A stretch of DNA of 64,000 nucleotides from Myxococcaceae bacterium. GTDB taxonomy: Bacteria > Myxococcota_A > Polyangia > Polyangiales > Ga0077539. The stretch's first letter is position 1, and every line of letters begins with the position of its first letter. The translations under genes and the position numbers were made by a program. Shown one piece after another: positions 28,678-42,475 of this stretch. Location of the stretch: assembly GCA_004297725.1 (NCBI GenBank), contig SCUS01000133.1, positions 124,001-188,000 of the forward strand. The letters run 5' to 3'. Below the pieces are notes generated by a model. It was not told where the DNA came from and did no database searches. It saw nothing but the letters and a program-made list of their open reading frames with translations.

Positions 28678-31046
28678 TCAGCGAGGATAGGCAGCGACGA
28701 AGGCCCGGCCAGCTACGCCGTTGCCAACGCTCGGCGTGCATCCTGAGGTCAGCGCCGGAGCGAAGCGGCCGTCCAGGCGACAGCGCGCGGGATCGACGCT
28801 CAGACGAATACGTCCTGGACCACCAGTGCCGCCAGCGCCGCCCGTTGCGTAGAGACTGCCGGCGCCGCCGGCGCCGCCGGCAGCGGAGACCTGAGCGCGC
28901 GCTGTCACCGTCAGGGTGGGCGCTCGCAAGAACACCACGCCGCCCGAACCGCCGCCGCCCGCTGCCCCCGGCTGCGGATCACATCCCGCCGCTCGGTTCG
29001 TACCGATATAGGCGTCGCCGCCCTCTCCCCCGTTGGCGAGGAGGCGTCCGTTGACGGTGATGCGCGTGTCCGACCAGACTCGCAGCGCGCCGCCGCCGCC
29101 ACCACCACCCGAGGTTCCACCGAAGGCGGGACGATTCAAGTAGTCACCGCTCCCGCCGCCACCTCCTGACCCCGGATAGAACGTGCGGTCGATCGCAAGG
29201 TCGCTCGCAGCAGCCATCCCGATGCTGCCGCCGCCGCCGCCACCAACCCAAGCGGCGGAGATGCCGGGGCGCGATCCAGGGCACTGCGTCTGACCCAGCA
29301 CCCCATCGAGCCCGTGATAGGTCGCGATCGTCCCAGCGCTGCCGCCGCGGCCGGGCGCCGCTCCGCCCCCCGCAGTCACCCCGGTGCAGTCGCCCTGACC
29401 GGGAAACAGCGCGCCGAGGGCGCCCGCACCGCCGCCCGCAAACCCGCCGCCGCCGGCGCCGTACGCGCGGTAGCCGGTGAATACCCCGCCGCCGCCGCCG
29501 AACTGCGCCGGAGGCGATGCGAAGATCAGCTGCGTCCGATTGTCGGTAATGCAGGCGAGGTTGCTCCCGACCGCACAGGTGCCGGTCGTCCCCGCGGTGC
29601 CGCGGCCGTTGCCCCCGGACACTCCTGCCACCCACTCGCACGCCGGCCCCGGGGTCGCGGTGCGAGGATCACCAGTGAAGCCTCCTGCGCCAGCGCGCCC
29701 CTGTCGGGTGCTGCGCGAGGCGATCGTCGACTGGCTCCCGGGGCCGCCCGACACGTCGATGGTGCCGTCGATCACGACATCGCTGGTCGCGCGCAGATCG
29801 AGCGTGCCGTTGTCGGCGCCGCCGCCCGCGACGAACACGACCACGCCCGCTGGGACGTTGATCGTCGTGAAGTTGTGCACCCCAGGGCGAAGATAGGTGG
29901 GATTGACCGTCGGGTTGAACGCCCCCTCGGAGCCGGTGCTCGGCCGACCGCACACGCCGTCGGTGCACGTCGCACCGGCCGCGCAGGCCGCGCCGCAGCG
30001 ACCGCAATTGAGCGCGTCCGAGCCCGTGTTGACCTCGCAGCCGTCGGCCGCCTGTCCGTTGCAGTCCGCGAAGCCAGGCAGGCACGACCCGACCACGCAG
30101 GATCCCGCGCGACACGCCACGGACGTCCCGAAAGGCGCGGCACACGCGCGACCGCAGGCGCCGCAGTTGGCCGGATCGCCGCTCACGTCAACGCAGAACA
30201 CCCCGCAGCACTGGCGCCCCGGGTCGCACGCCGGTCCGCCGCCGCAGCCCGTCATCGAGGTCACGCAGCGCCCGGAGGTGCACTCCTGTCCGGCGCGGCA
30301 AGCGAGGCCACAAGCGCCGCAGTTCGCCCGGTCATTCAACACATCGATGCAGCGATCGTCGCAGCAGAGCTGGCCGCGCACGCAGAGTCCTCCAGGGCCG
30401 CACGCGTCCGTACGACGGCAAGCGCCGCCCACGCAGACGTCGCCTGCGGCGCAGGCCCGACCGCATCCGCCGCAGTTGCGCGGGTCGCTCCGGAGATCCT
30501 GGCACCCGTCCAGGCAACAGACCTGCCCGGCACCGCACACCGGGCCGCCGTTGCACGCCATCGTCGTCACGCAGCTGCCGGCGACACACCGCGCGCCGAA
30601 CCCGCAGGCGATGCCGCAGCCGCCGCAGTTCAAGGGGTCGTTCTGCACGGCGCGACACACCTCGCCGCAGCACACGCTCCCGACTCCGCAGGCGATGCCG
30701 CAGCCGCTGTCGGTCGCGTCGGGCACATCTGACGCGTCCTGAACGTCCTGCACGTCCTCGACGTCCTGCACGTCCTCGACGTCCTGCACGTCCTCGACGT
30801 CTTCCGCGTCGGTGATGTCGCCCACGTCAGGGACATCACGTACGTCTTCCACGCCCGGCAGGTCGATCGGCACATCCACCCCGCCAGCGTCGGGGCGGTC
30901 GGTCGTCGAACCGTCGAGCATCGGACGGTCCTCCGTCGAACCGTCGCCCTCGAAGGGCGACTCACCTTCGAGCTCGGTTCGGCTGCATCCGACCAGCATC
31001 GCCAGGACCAACAGACCGACGTCCTTGCGCCGACCCTCGTGCGTCA

Positions 31047-31050
<4 letters not shown>
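28678..31050 (-). CDS. Cys-rich and Gly-rich surface lipoprotein
   Basis: A 790-aa protein. Signal peptide with lipobox MLVGC (C22), then an acidic linker with repeated V-E-D-V-Q-D (about 80-105). Residues about 115-375 hold six or so Cys-rich modules with C-C and N-C-G-x-C-G motifs. The C-terminal half (about 380-790) is beta-rich with long Gly runs and resembles filamentous or beta-helical surface proteins. The ATG at 31050 overlaps the ftsH stop (ATGA). Adhesive or matrix roles are inference. Lineage-specific Cys-rich lipoproteins like this are common in myxobacteria. Confidence 0.75.
30751..30804. repeat. Three tandem 18-bp units in the lipoprotein linker
   Basis: Three consecutive copies of cacgtcctcgacgtcctg, the last with changes at its end, preceded by a partial copy. 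They encode the repeated Val-Glu-Asp-Val-Gln-Asp linker, which probably varies in length between strains. Confidence 0.9.
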
Positions 31051-34090
<3,040 letters not shown>

Positions 34091-34125
34091 GCGCTCCCTG
34101 TAACAGCGCGGAGCAGGGCGGGCAA

Positions 34126-34779
34126 TCAGGGCGCCGCGTTGGCCGACCCCGGGGTCGGCGCGCACGCCGCGAAGGGGCCGGTGCCGTCGGGCAGCCTGCC
34201 CCAGGTGCGACCATCGACGACCGCGTTGGCGGGGTAGTCCGCCGTGGCCACCACGGCGCCGCCGGACTGGAGCAGGTACAGCCGCTCTCCCCGCGACGCG
34301 CTGATGCCGAAGCCCGCGTGGAAGCAGGTCATCGGCCCGCTGGCGCCGAGGCAGGTCATCTGGGGCCCGGCTCCGGCGTCCGCGAGGTCGGCGACCACGA
34401 GGAGGTGCTGCCCCGGCGCGAGCGAGGTGCCCGCCGGGAAGCGCACTCCGTCCGACGGGCGAGGCGCGCCGCCGTCGACGCTGGTGTCGGTGTCCGCAAG
34501 GACGAGACCGCCGAGGTCGACCGGGGCGGTGCCTACGTTCTTGAGCTCGATCCAGTCGTCACCGACGGCGCGGACCTCATTGATCACCACGGACGCGCCC
34601 GTCGGCACATCGACCGCCGGGGGGACGTCCGAGGGATTGCCAGCATCCGCGGGGCTTCCCCCATCGGACACCGTAGCGACATCGGCATCGACGACGGGGA
34701 CGTCGGTCGGAGCCGGAGCGGGGGACTCGCTGCATCCAGTGATGGCGATGAGCGCGAGCGCTGACCATTGAAGCTTCAT
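34126..34779 (-). CDS. Lamin-tail-domain lipoprotein
   Basis: A 217-aa protein with signal peptide and lipobox IAITGC (C16). A Pro/Asp/Val-rich linker follows, then a lamin tail domain (about 60-205): VVINEVRAVGDDWIELKN...GLVLADTD. In bacteria this immunoglobulin-like fold occurs in secreted and surface proteins. The ATG at 34779 is preferred over TTG at 34794. It lies 15 nt after the outer-membrane protein gene and 35 nt before rlmN. Confidence 0.8.
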   Translation of the reverse strand: MKLQWSALALIAITGCSESPAPAPTDVPVVDADVATVSDGGSPADAGNPSDVPPAVDVPTGASVVINEVRAVGDDWIELKNVGTAPVDLGGLVLADTDTSVDGGAPRPSDGVRFPAGTSLAPGQHLLVVADLADAGAGPQMTCLGASGPMTCFHAGFGISASRGERLYLLQSGGAVVATADYPANAVVDGRTWGRLPDGTGPFAACAPTPGSANAAP

Positions 34780-34794
34780 GGGTTCCACTTTCAA

Positions 34795-35856
34795 TCAATA
34801 GACGCCGCGGGTCACGAGCCGGAACTCCCACTGGTCGCTCCCGGGCAGCGCCGCAGCCGCGCCGTCGCCCGGGACCACGCGGCCCGCCGAGGCGAAGACC
34901 TCCAGCGGCTCGATGACGCGGTACCCCACGGTCCCGAGCACGGAGTGAACCTGGTTGGAGGCGAGGCGATCGTCGCGTTGCAGGAAGGAGTACCGCAGCC
35001 CGAGGAGGAGGCGCTCCATGGGCTCGACCCGCGCGAAGCCCTCGAGGAGGTAGGACACACGATCGCCGTCGCTCCCGACGCCCCAGGCGATGGTCGCGAC
35101 TGCGCCGGCGCGGAGCTCGGTCGCCTGCCAGAGCAGTCCCGCGGTGAGCCGATCGGCGCGGGTGGAGGCGACCCCCGACGTCCCGACGATGTACGAGGCG
35201 AATACCGCGAGGGGAGCGAAGGCCCGGCCGGGAATGGGATGCACGGAGGCCGCGATCTCGACGCTCTTCGCCCGGTTGAGCTCGCGGCCGTTGTAGCCCT
35301 CACCGTTGTAGGCGCCCACGCCGACCCAGCCGAAGGTACCCGGCAGGGTCGCGCGCACGGTCGCTCCGAGGTCGGCCGGGGCGCCGAGTCCGGTCTGCTC
35401 CAGGGCCGTCGGCGCGACCGCGCGGAGGCGCCAGGTGCCTTCGATCTCCGGGATGGTGAGCGTCGGGACCACGCCCGCCTGGACCCGCAGCACGCGCCCC
35501 GGGGCCCAGCCCGCGAAGGCCTCACGCAGCCGGAATACGAAGACGCCCGAGGAGAGCGCGCCGAGGGTTCCTCCCAGGGCGGGGCTCACGGCCTCGAGCA
35601 GCACCCTCGCCCTCGCGTCGCCGTACTCACCCGTCAGCGCCGCGTGCGCTCTCGGCACATCGAAGACGTGAGACCACTCCGATGAGCCGTCGGTCATGCG
35701 GGAAGAGCGCACCGCGTACTGCGCGAACACCTCGACGCCCGGGCGCACCGAGAGCCCGGTGTTGCCAGCCGCCGTCGGGGGCGACGCGGCAGGCTGCGCC
35801 CACGCAGCAGGAGCGACGAGGAGCGCGAGCAGCAGCGCGGCGCGCGAGGAGGGCAT
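34795..35856 (-). CDS. Putative outer-membrane porin-like protein
   Basis: A 353-aa protein. Signal peptide (MPSSRAALLLALLVAPAAWA) cleaved before Q. The mature part has alternating beta strands with many Gly/Arg/Tyr turns typical of porins, ending in VTRGVY. The ATG at 35856 is used; a GTG at 35865 is possible. It lies 19 nt after dapE. A channel role is inferred only from the barrel-like pattern. Confidence 0.65.
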   Translation of the reverse strand: MPSSRAALLLALLVAPAAWAQPAASPPTAAGNTGLSVRPGVEVFAQYAVRSSRMTDGSSEWSHVFDVPRAHAALTGEYGDARARVLLEAVSPALGGTLGALSSGVFVFRLREAFAGWAPGRVLRVQAGVVPTLTIPEIEGTWRLRAVAPTALEQTGLGAPADLGATVRATLPGTFGWVGVGAYNGEGYNGRELNRAKSVEIAASVHPIPGRAFAPLAVFASYIVGTSGVASTRADRLTAGLLWQATELRAGAVATIAWGVGSDGDRVSYLLEGFARVEPMERLLLGLRYSFLQRDDRLASNQVHSVLGTVGYRVIEPLEVFASAGRVVPGDGAAAALPGSDQWEFRLVTRGVY

Positions 35857-35875
35857 GGCCGTCACGAAGCGACGC

Positions 35876-36945
35876 TCAAGCAGTACCCAGCAGCCAGCGG
35901 CGAAAGAGGATCATGCCGCGCTCGAGGGCGGCGCGGTCGGTCCACTCGTTGCGCTGGTGGGCCTGCGACTGGGTGCCGGGGCCGAGGTTGACCGCGGCGA
36001 CGCCGACGCTGGCGAAGCGGGCGACGTCGGTCCACGCCTGCTTCGGCTCGACCCCTTCGACCCCCTCCGCGATGAGCGCCTGCACCAGCGGGTGCTCGCG
36101 ATACGGCGGCGCCGAGGGCGATCGGTCGAACACCTCGATCTCTGCGTCGCCCTGCACCAGCGCCTGGAGGTCGGCGACGGCGTCGTCGGCCGTGCGCCCC
36201 GGGGCGAAGCGGTGGTTTACGTTGAGGGTAAAGCGGTCGGGCACGATGTTGCGCCCGCGGCCGCCCTCGGCGAGCGTCGCCGAGATGACCTCACGATAGA
36301 GCATCCCCTCGATGGTCACGTCCCGAGGAGCCAGCGCCGCGAGCCGGGAGAGGAAGGCCCCGGACTTGTGGATGGCGTTCTCGCCCTGCCATGGGCGCGC
36401 GCTGTGGGAGGTGCGACCGTGGAAATGGACGCGCGCATGAACGCTGCCCATGCAGCCGAGTTGGAGTCCGTTGGAGCTCGGCTCAAGGCACACCGCCAGG
36501 TCGGCGGTCTGCAATGAAGGGAAGTGCTCCAGGATGTCCCCGAGGCGATTTTCGAGGAAGGGCCCCTCCTCCCGCTCATAGAAGACGAAGGTCGGCTGGA
36601 GCTTCGGGGTGGCGCCGCGCGCGATGTCTTCCAACAGGCAGAGCATCACCGCGAGGCCCGACTTCATATCGGCAGCGCCAGGGCCGTAGATGCGGTCGCC
36701 CTCGACCCGGGTGGGTCCGTCGTGCTGGGTCTTCACCACATCGAAGTGGCCCGCGAGCACCACCCGGGGGCCCTTCGCGGAGACCTTCGGGGTCACCACG
36801 AGGCTGTGGCCGTCTCGGGCGACCGCCCCCTCCCCCAGCAGCGCACGCAGCTGCGCCTCGACCCGGTCGCAGAGAGGACCTTCCTCCCCGGTGAGCGACG
36901 GGACCGCGCACAGGTCGAGGAGGTGCTGCTCGACCGGGGAGAGGT

Positions 36946-36949
<4 letters not shown>
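35876..36949 (-). CDS. dapE: Succinyl-diaminopimelate desuccinylase
   Basis: A 357-aa M20-family metalloenzyme that removes succinate from N-succinyl-LL-diaminopimelate in lysine and peptidoglycan synthesis. Metal-site motifs seen: LAGHFDVV, GPGAADMKSG, EREEGPF and a conserved His near HARVHFHGRTSHSARP. The ATG at 36949 overlaps the dapD stop (ATGA), so it is coupled to dapD. The two genes together show that the succinylase branch is used. Confidence 0.9.
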
Positions 36950-37776
<827 letters not shown>

Positions 37777-37820
37777 GGCCCGGAGGGCATACAACCACCC
37801 GCGGGGGTGGCGGTAGTTCG

Positions 37821-38168
37821 CTACGGGACGCAGCCGCTCTCGCTCGGCTGCCCGGCCGGGCGGACGTTGGGGCAGATGGAGCCCGCGAAGCGGCACTCGG
37901 TGGCGTCGGAGCAGCGCTGGACGCAGACCGTTCCGAGCGCGGCGGTCTCGGTGTTGATGCACACGCCGTGGTCGGGGCAGTCGGCGCTCGTGGTGCAGGC
38001 GACGGTGCAGAGCCCGATCTGCCGCCCGGTGAGCCGGTTGTTGAAGAGCACGCACCGGGGGGTGACCTCGGCGCAGGCCGACGACGCCTGGCAGGAGCCG
38101 TACGCGGTCTCGTTGCGTGCGCTGCACGCGGCCAGGGGAACCAATACGAGAAGCCACCGGAGAGACAT
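37821..38168 (-). CDS. Small Cys-rich lipoprotein
   Basis: A 115-aa protein with signal peptide and lipobox LVPLAAC (C15). Six or more Cys follow in CxxSSAC, C-T-V-A-C and C-x-C arrangements, so it is likely disulfide-bonded at the cell surface. Start ATG at 38168, without a clear ribosome-binding site. It lies 44 nt upstream of dapD on the same strand. Function unknown. Confidence 0.65.
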   Translation of the reverse strand: MSLRWLLVLVPLAACSARNETAYGSCQASSACAEVTPRCVLFNNRLTGRQIGLCTVACTTSADCPDHGVCINTETAALGTVCVQRCSDATECRFAGSICPNVRPAGQPSESGCVP

Positions 38169-38226
38169 GGGGGAGGACCGATGCGGAGGGTACACCGATG
38201 CGCCCCGGCATGGGATCGTCCGCTCG

Positions 38227-38961
38227 ATGATCGAGGTGACGAATGTGTGGAAGCGCTTCGCGGCGCCGGTGCTGCGGGACGTCACCCTCCGGGTTCCGCA
38301 GGGCTGCCTCTACGGGCTGATCGGCCCCGGGGCGGCGGGCAAGAGCGTGCTTCTCAAGTGCCTCGCGGGGCTGCTGCGCCCGGAGCGGGGCTCGGTGCGG
38401 GTCTTCGGCGAGGCCATCGAGTCGCTCGACGAGGTCTCGCTCCAGGCGGTGCGAAACCGCGTCGGGATGCTCTTCCAGAACAACGCCCTCTTCGACCACC
38501 TGACGGTGGCCGAGAACATCGCGTTTCCGCTGCGGCGCCGCGGGGTCACCGACGAGGCCGAGATCGCCGAGCGGGTGGCCGACCGGCTGCGCGCGGTCTC
38601 CCTGCCGGGCTTCGAGCAGCGGCTCCCGGGGGGGCTGTCGGGGGGCCAGAAGAAGCGCGTCGGGGTGGCTCGGGCGACGGTGACGCGCGCGGACGTGGTG
38701 CTCTACGACGAGCCCGCGGCGGGCCTCGACCCGGTGACGTCGCAGAAGATCTTCGACCTGCTGCGCCGGGAGCAGCAGGAGGCCGGGGCGACGGTCGTCA
38801 TGGTGTCGAGCGACATCGACCGGCTGCTCACGGTGACCGACCGGGTGGGGATGATGCTCGACGGGGCGCTGATCTTCGACGGGACCACCGCGGAGGCCCA
38901 GGGGTCTTTACATCCGGTGGTAAAGCAGTTCGTGCACGGCGAGGTCGACGGGCCGTTGTAG
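38227..38961 (+). CDS. MlaF-like ABC ATPase (first of two)
   Basis: A 244-aa ATPase of MCE/Mla lipid transporters. Walker A GPGAAGKS (residues about 35-42), ABC signature LSGGQKKR, Walker B VVLYDEP and H-loop region VMVSSD (a Ser replaces the usual His). Start ATG at 38227. It is the first gene of a plus-strand run that continues with two permeases, a second ATPase and an MCE protein. It probably energises phospholipid movement across the envelope. The H-loop change should be checked. Confidence 0.88.
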   Translation: MIEVTNVWKRFAAPVLRDVTLRVPQGCLYGLIGPGAAGKSVLLKCLAGLLRPERGSVRVFGEAIESLDEVSLQAVRNRVGMLFQNNALFDHLTVAENIAFPLRRRGVTDEAEIAERVADRLRAVSLPGFEQRLPGGLSGGQKKRVGVARATVTRADVVLYDEPAAGLDPVTSQKIFDLLRREQQEAGATVVMVSSDIDRLLTVTDRVGMMLDGALIFDGTTAEAQGSLHPVVKQFVHGEVDGPL

Positions 38962-38985
38962 GCTCGCGCCCCAGGAACGGCTGAG

Positions 38986-39768
38986 ATGGCGACCGAGGAA
39001 GAAGGCCCAGCCGCGCAGACCGGGCGCGCGGTGCTCTCCCTGGCGACGGACGTCGGCGGGGCGGCGGTGCTCGCCGCGAGGCTCGCTCGACGGATGGTGC
39101 CGCCGCGGCTGGATGGTCCAGAGCTCTGGCGCAACCTGTACCGGATGGGCGTGCGGTCGCTGCCCATCGTCGGCGTGACGGCGCTCTTCACCGGCGGGAT
39201 CATGGTGATCCAGGCGGGGGTGCTCATCCGCCGCTTCGGCGCCGAGGGGCTGCTCGGGTGGGGCGCAGGCTTCACGACGCTTCGGGAGGTGGGGCCGATC
39301 CTGATCGCGCTGATGTTCTCGGGCAGGGTCGGGGCGAACAACACCGCCGAGCTCGCGACGATGACGGTGACCGAGCAGATCGACGCCCTGGAGACGCTGG
39401 CGATCGACCCGCTCTCGTACCTGATCCTCCCGCGGGTGCTGTCGATGGTCGTGATGCTCTTCGTGCTCACGGTCTACGGCGACGTGCTCGCGCTGCTGGG
39501 CGCGGCCTTCATGGGAGACGCCCTCCTCGGCGTGAGCACCGCCACCTTCTGGAACGGCCTGCTCGACGCGATTCGCGTCTGGGACCTGGCGACGGGGCTG
39601 ATCAAGAGCGCCCTCTTCGGCGGGGTGATCGCGCTCTCCAGCAGCCACTACGGCCTCTCCGTGAGCGGCGGCGCTCCCGGCGTGGGCCGCGCGGTCAACG
39701 CCTCGGTCGTGGCGAGTGCGACCGGGATCTTCGTGTGTGATTACCTGGCCACGTACATCCTGCAATGA
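38986..39768 (+). CDS. MlaE-like permease (first of two)
   Basis: A 260-aa integral membrane protein of the MlaE/YrbE family. It has about five hydrophobic segments. Family-typical sequences include EVGPILIALMFSGRVGAN and TEQIDALETLAIDP, which contact the ATPase. It lies 24 nt after the first ATPase gene, and its stop overlaps the next permease (ATGA). Confidence 0.9.
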   Translation: MATEEEGPAAQTGRAVLSLATDVGGAAVLAARLARRMVPPRLDGPELWRNLYRMGVRSLPIVGVTALFTGGIMVIQAGVLIRRFGAEGLLGWGAGFTTLREVGPILIALMFSGRVGANNTAELATMTVTEQIDALETLAIDPLSYLILPRVLSMVVMLFVLTVYGDVLALLGAAFMGDALLGVSTATFWNGLLDAIRVWDLATGLIKSALFGGVIALSSSHYGLSVSGGAPGVGRAVNASVVASATGIFVCDYLATYILQ

Positions 39769-40565
39769 GCGCTGATCCCGGGTCGATGGAGCGTATCGAG
39801 GGGCCGTTGGAGGCCGCCGCGCGGGCGGTGCTCTCGGACGCGCGCGAGCTCCAGGGGGTCTTCCTGCGCACGCTCTACTGGACCGCGCGGGGCAGGCGCG
39901 AGCCCGGCGAGGTGGCCCGCCAGTGCTACGAGGTGGGCTACCGCTCGGCCTTCTTCCTGTCGGTGACGATGGGCTTCATCGGGATGATCCTGGTGTTTCA
40001 GAGCGGGCTGCAGCTCTTGCGGGTGGTGCCCGACCTCTCGCAGCTCGGCGCGACCTTCCTCGAGCTTCTGGTGCGCGACCTGGGGCCCACCATCTCGGCC
40101 ATGATGCTGGCGACGCGCGTCGGCGCGGGCATCGCCGCGGAGATCGGCAGCATGGTGGTGACCGAGCAGGTGGACGCGCTGCGCATGTGCGGCGTCGACC
40201 CGGTGGACCACCTGGTGGTGCCTCGCTTCATGGCGTCGATGGTCATGACCGTGGTGCTGGTGATGTTCTCGGGGCTGGTGAGCTTCGCGGCTGGCGGGGC
40301 GACGGCGTGGTTCGTCTTCGACGTGCAGCCGCTCACCTACGCGAACTTCTCGCTGCTCGACCGCGGCGACCTCATCACGGGGCTGGCCAAGTGCGTCGCC
40401 TACGGCGCGGCCATCCCGATCGTGTCGGGGTGGTGCGGGCTCACCACGCGGGGCGGCAGCGAGGGCGTCGGCTCGGCCACCACCAGCGCCGTGGTCAACA
40501 GCTCGCTGGCGGTCATCATGCTCGACCTGGTGATCTCCGGCGTGGGCTTCGTGGTGTTCGTGTGA
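39765..40565 (+). CDS. MlaE-like permease (second of two)
   Basis: A 266-aa MlaE-family permease. It carries the same motifs as the previous gene (DLGPTISAMMLATRVGAG, TEQVDALRMCGVDP) in a diverged sequence, so the two are paralogues that may form a heterodimeric permease. It has about five transmembrane segments. It overlaps the previous gene and the next ATPase by 4 nt each. Confidence 0.9.
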   Translation: MSADPGSMERIEGPLEAAARAVLSDARELQGVFLRTLYWTARGRREPGEVARQCYEVGYRSAFFLSVTMGFIGMILVFQSGLQLLRVVPDLSQLGATFLELLVRDLGPTISAMMLATRVGAGIAAEIGSMVVTEQVDALRMCGVDPVDHLVVPRFMASMVMTVVLVMFSGLVSFAAGGATAWFVFDVQPLTYANFSLLDRGDLITGLAKCVAYGAAIPIVSGWCGLTTRGGSEGVGSATTSAVVNSSLAVIMLDLVISGVGFVVFV

Positions 40566-41305
40566 TCGAGTTCCGCGGCATCCGGAAGAGCTTCGGCCCG
40601 AAGGTGGTGCTCGACGGGGTCGACCTGGTGATCCCCAAGGGCGAGGTGTTCTTCCTCATCGGCGCCTCGGGGGCGGGCAAGAGCGTGCTCATCAAGCACC
40701 TCATCGGGCTGCTCAAGCCCGACTCGGGGGAGATCTTCCTCGACGGCCGGGACGTCTCCCGGCTCGACACCGCGGCGCTCTACGAGGTGCGCCGGGTGTG
40801 CGCGATGGTGTTCCAGCACTCGACGCTCTTCGACTCGATGACCTGCGCGGAGAACGTCGCGCTGCCGCTGCGCAAGCACCGCGGGCTCTCGATGAAGGAG
40901 GCGCTCGCGGAGGCCCGTCGTCGGCTGGAGGTCGTGCACATGCAGGCCTACGGCGACCGCTACCCCGCGGAGCTCGGCGACGGGATGCGCAAGCGCGTGG
41001 CCATCGCGCGGGCCCTCACCGTCGACCCGCGGTACGTGCTCTTCGACGAGCCCACCACCTCGCTCGACCCGGTGAGTGCGCGGCGGGTCGACCGGCTCAT
41101 CCGCGAGCTGTCCGACAAGCTCGGGGTCACCAGCGTGGTGGTGTCGCACGACCTGGCGTCGATCTTCAGCATCGCCGACCGCATCGCGTTCCTCTACAAG
41201 GGAAAGCTGCGGAAGGTCGGGACTCCGGCGGAGTTTCGCGCCAGCGACGACGCGATCGTGCAGCAGTTCACCCGCGGCATCGCGGAAGGTCCGATGGAGG
41301 TGTAG
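40562..41305 (+). CDS. MlaF-like ABC ATPase (second of two)
   Basis: A 247-aa ATPase. Walker A GASGAGKS (residues about 34-41), Walker B VLFDEPTTSLD, and H-loop VSHD. The signature is LGDGMRKR, with Gly-Asp replacing the usual Ser-Gly, so it is not canonical. The GTG at 40562 overlaps the permease stop (GTGA). It may pair with the first ATPase to give one strong and one weak ATP site, as in other asymmetric ABC systems (inference). Confidence 0.9.
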   Translation: MIEFRGIRKSFGPKVVLDGVDLVIPKGEVFFLIGASGAGKSVLIKHLIGLLKPDSGEIFLDGRDVSRLDTAALYEVRRVCAMVFQHSTLFDSMTCAENVALPLRKHRGLSMKEALAEARRRLEVVHMQAYGDRYPAELGDGMRKRVAIARALTVDPRYVLFDEPTTSLDPVSARRVDRLIRELSDKLGVTSVVVSHDLASIFSIADRIAFLYKGKLRKVGTPAEFRASDDAIVQQFTRGIAEGPMEV

Positions 41306-41344
41306 GGCGGTGCGAATCAACGATAGTCTCCGGGCCCAACGCTG

Positions 41345-42364
41345 ATGGCCGCCGCGCGATCGATCGAAGTGAAGGTTGGGCTGCTGGTGCTCGTCGCCGG
41401 AGGCCTCCTCGTGGCGCTGGTGCTGGTGATGGGGGGCGTGCACCTCGGCAAGCGCTTCCCCGTCGCCGTGGACTTCAACAACCCCGGGGGCCTGCAGGGC
41501 GGGGCTCCGGTGAAGATCGCCGGCGTGAAGGTGGGCCAGGTCGACCGGCTGGAGTTCCGCGGTCCGCAGGTCGACCCGCGCACCGGCCGCAGCGCGCTCG
41601 TGAGGGTGCACATCGAGGTCGACGAGCGGTACCGCCGGGAGCTGCACTCCGACGCGGCCTTCTACGTGACCACGCAGGGCGTGCTGGGAGAGCAGTTTCT
41701 CGCCATCGACCCGGGCAGCGCGACGCAGCCACAGCTCGACCTCTCGCGCCCGGTGGAGGGCATCGACCCGCCGCGCATCGACCTCTTCCTGGCCCGCGCG
41801 TACTCGCTGCTCGACGACACCGTCACCGCGCTGCGGACCAACCGCCGACAGATCGGGACCATGGTCGACGACCTCTCGGGCATCCTCCACGACTCGCGCG
41901 ACGTGCTCCATCGCAACACGGGCCGCATCGACAGCATCCTCGAGAACACCGACCGCGCCATCCGCGACGCCGACGGGCTCGTCAACGCCGCCCGCGACCG
42001 CTACGTCGACGGCGTGCAGGCGCGGCGGATCATCCAGCGCGCCGAGTCGATCCTCACGACCATCGACCGCGAGGCGCCGCCGCTGTCCCGCGAGGCGAGG
42101 GCCCTGATGGCGAGGCTCGACCACATCGCCCAGGGGGTCGGCGACCCGCAGATCCAGGACCTGCAGCGCACGCTCCGGGAGGTGCGGACGCTCACCGAGC
42201 GGGCGAACACCGTGATGACCGACGTGCAGGCGGTGAGCACCCGGGTGCGCGCCGGACAGGGCACCGTCGGGGCCCTGCTCATGGACGAGGAGATCTACGA
42301 CGACCTCCAGGAGATGATCCGCGACCTCAAGCACAACCCCTGGAAGTTCTTCTGGCGGGAGTGA
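41345..42364 (+). CDS. MCE-domain protein (MlaD-like)
   Basis: A 339-aa protein. One N-terminal transmembrane helix (about 12-30) is followed by the MCE domain (about 35-120, VDFNNPGGLQGGAPVKIAGVKVG). The rest is a long helical region with coiled-coil-like spacing, ending NPWKFFWRE. MCE proteins form hexameric rings that carry lipids between membranes. It is the last gene of the ATPase-permease-permease-ATPase-MCE cassette. Confidence 0.9.
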   Translation: MAAARSIEVKVGLLVLVAGGLLVALVLVMGGVHLGKRFPVAVDFNNPGGLQGGAPVKIAGVKVGQVDRLEFRGPQVDPRTGRSALVRVHIEVDERYRRELHSDAAFYVTTQGVLGEQFLAIDPGSATQPQLDLSRPVEGIDPPRIDLFLARAYSLLDDTVTALRTNRRQIGTMVDDLSGILHDSRDVLHRNTGRIDSILENTDRAIRDADGLVNAARDRYVDGVQARRIIQRAESILTTIDREAPPLSREARALMARLDHIAQGVGDPQIQDLQRTLREVRTLTERANTVMTDVQAVSTRVRAGQGTVGALLMDEEIYDDLQEMIRDLKHNPWKFFWRE

Positions 42365-42475
42365 CACGGGGCGTCGAACGATTCCTGCCTTGCCAGAATA
42401 TTCCTCCAGTGCCATAAGGCCGGGGACGCGACGAAGATGGCCACTGATGCGCGAGGGCGCTGAGGAGATCGAGCG

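Noticed and set aside
28361..28741. 126-codon frame after pilA on the minus strand
   Set aside because: No ribosome-binding site, Arg-rich shadow-like product, and it runs into the surface lipoprotein gene in another frame.
30751..30804. 18-bp tandem repeats considered as a CRISPR-like array
   Set aside because: No spacers; the repeats keep the reading frame and code the linker of a lipoprotein.
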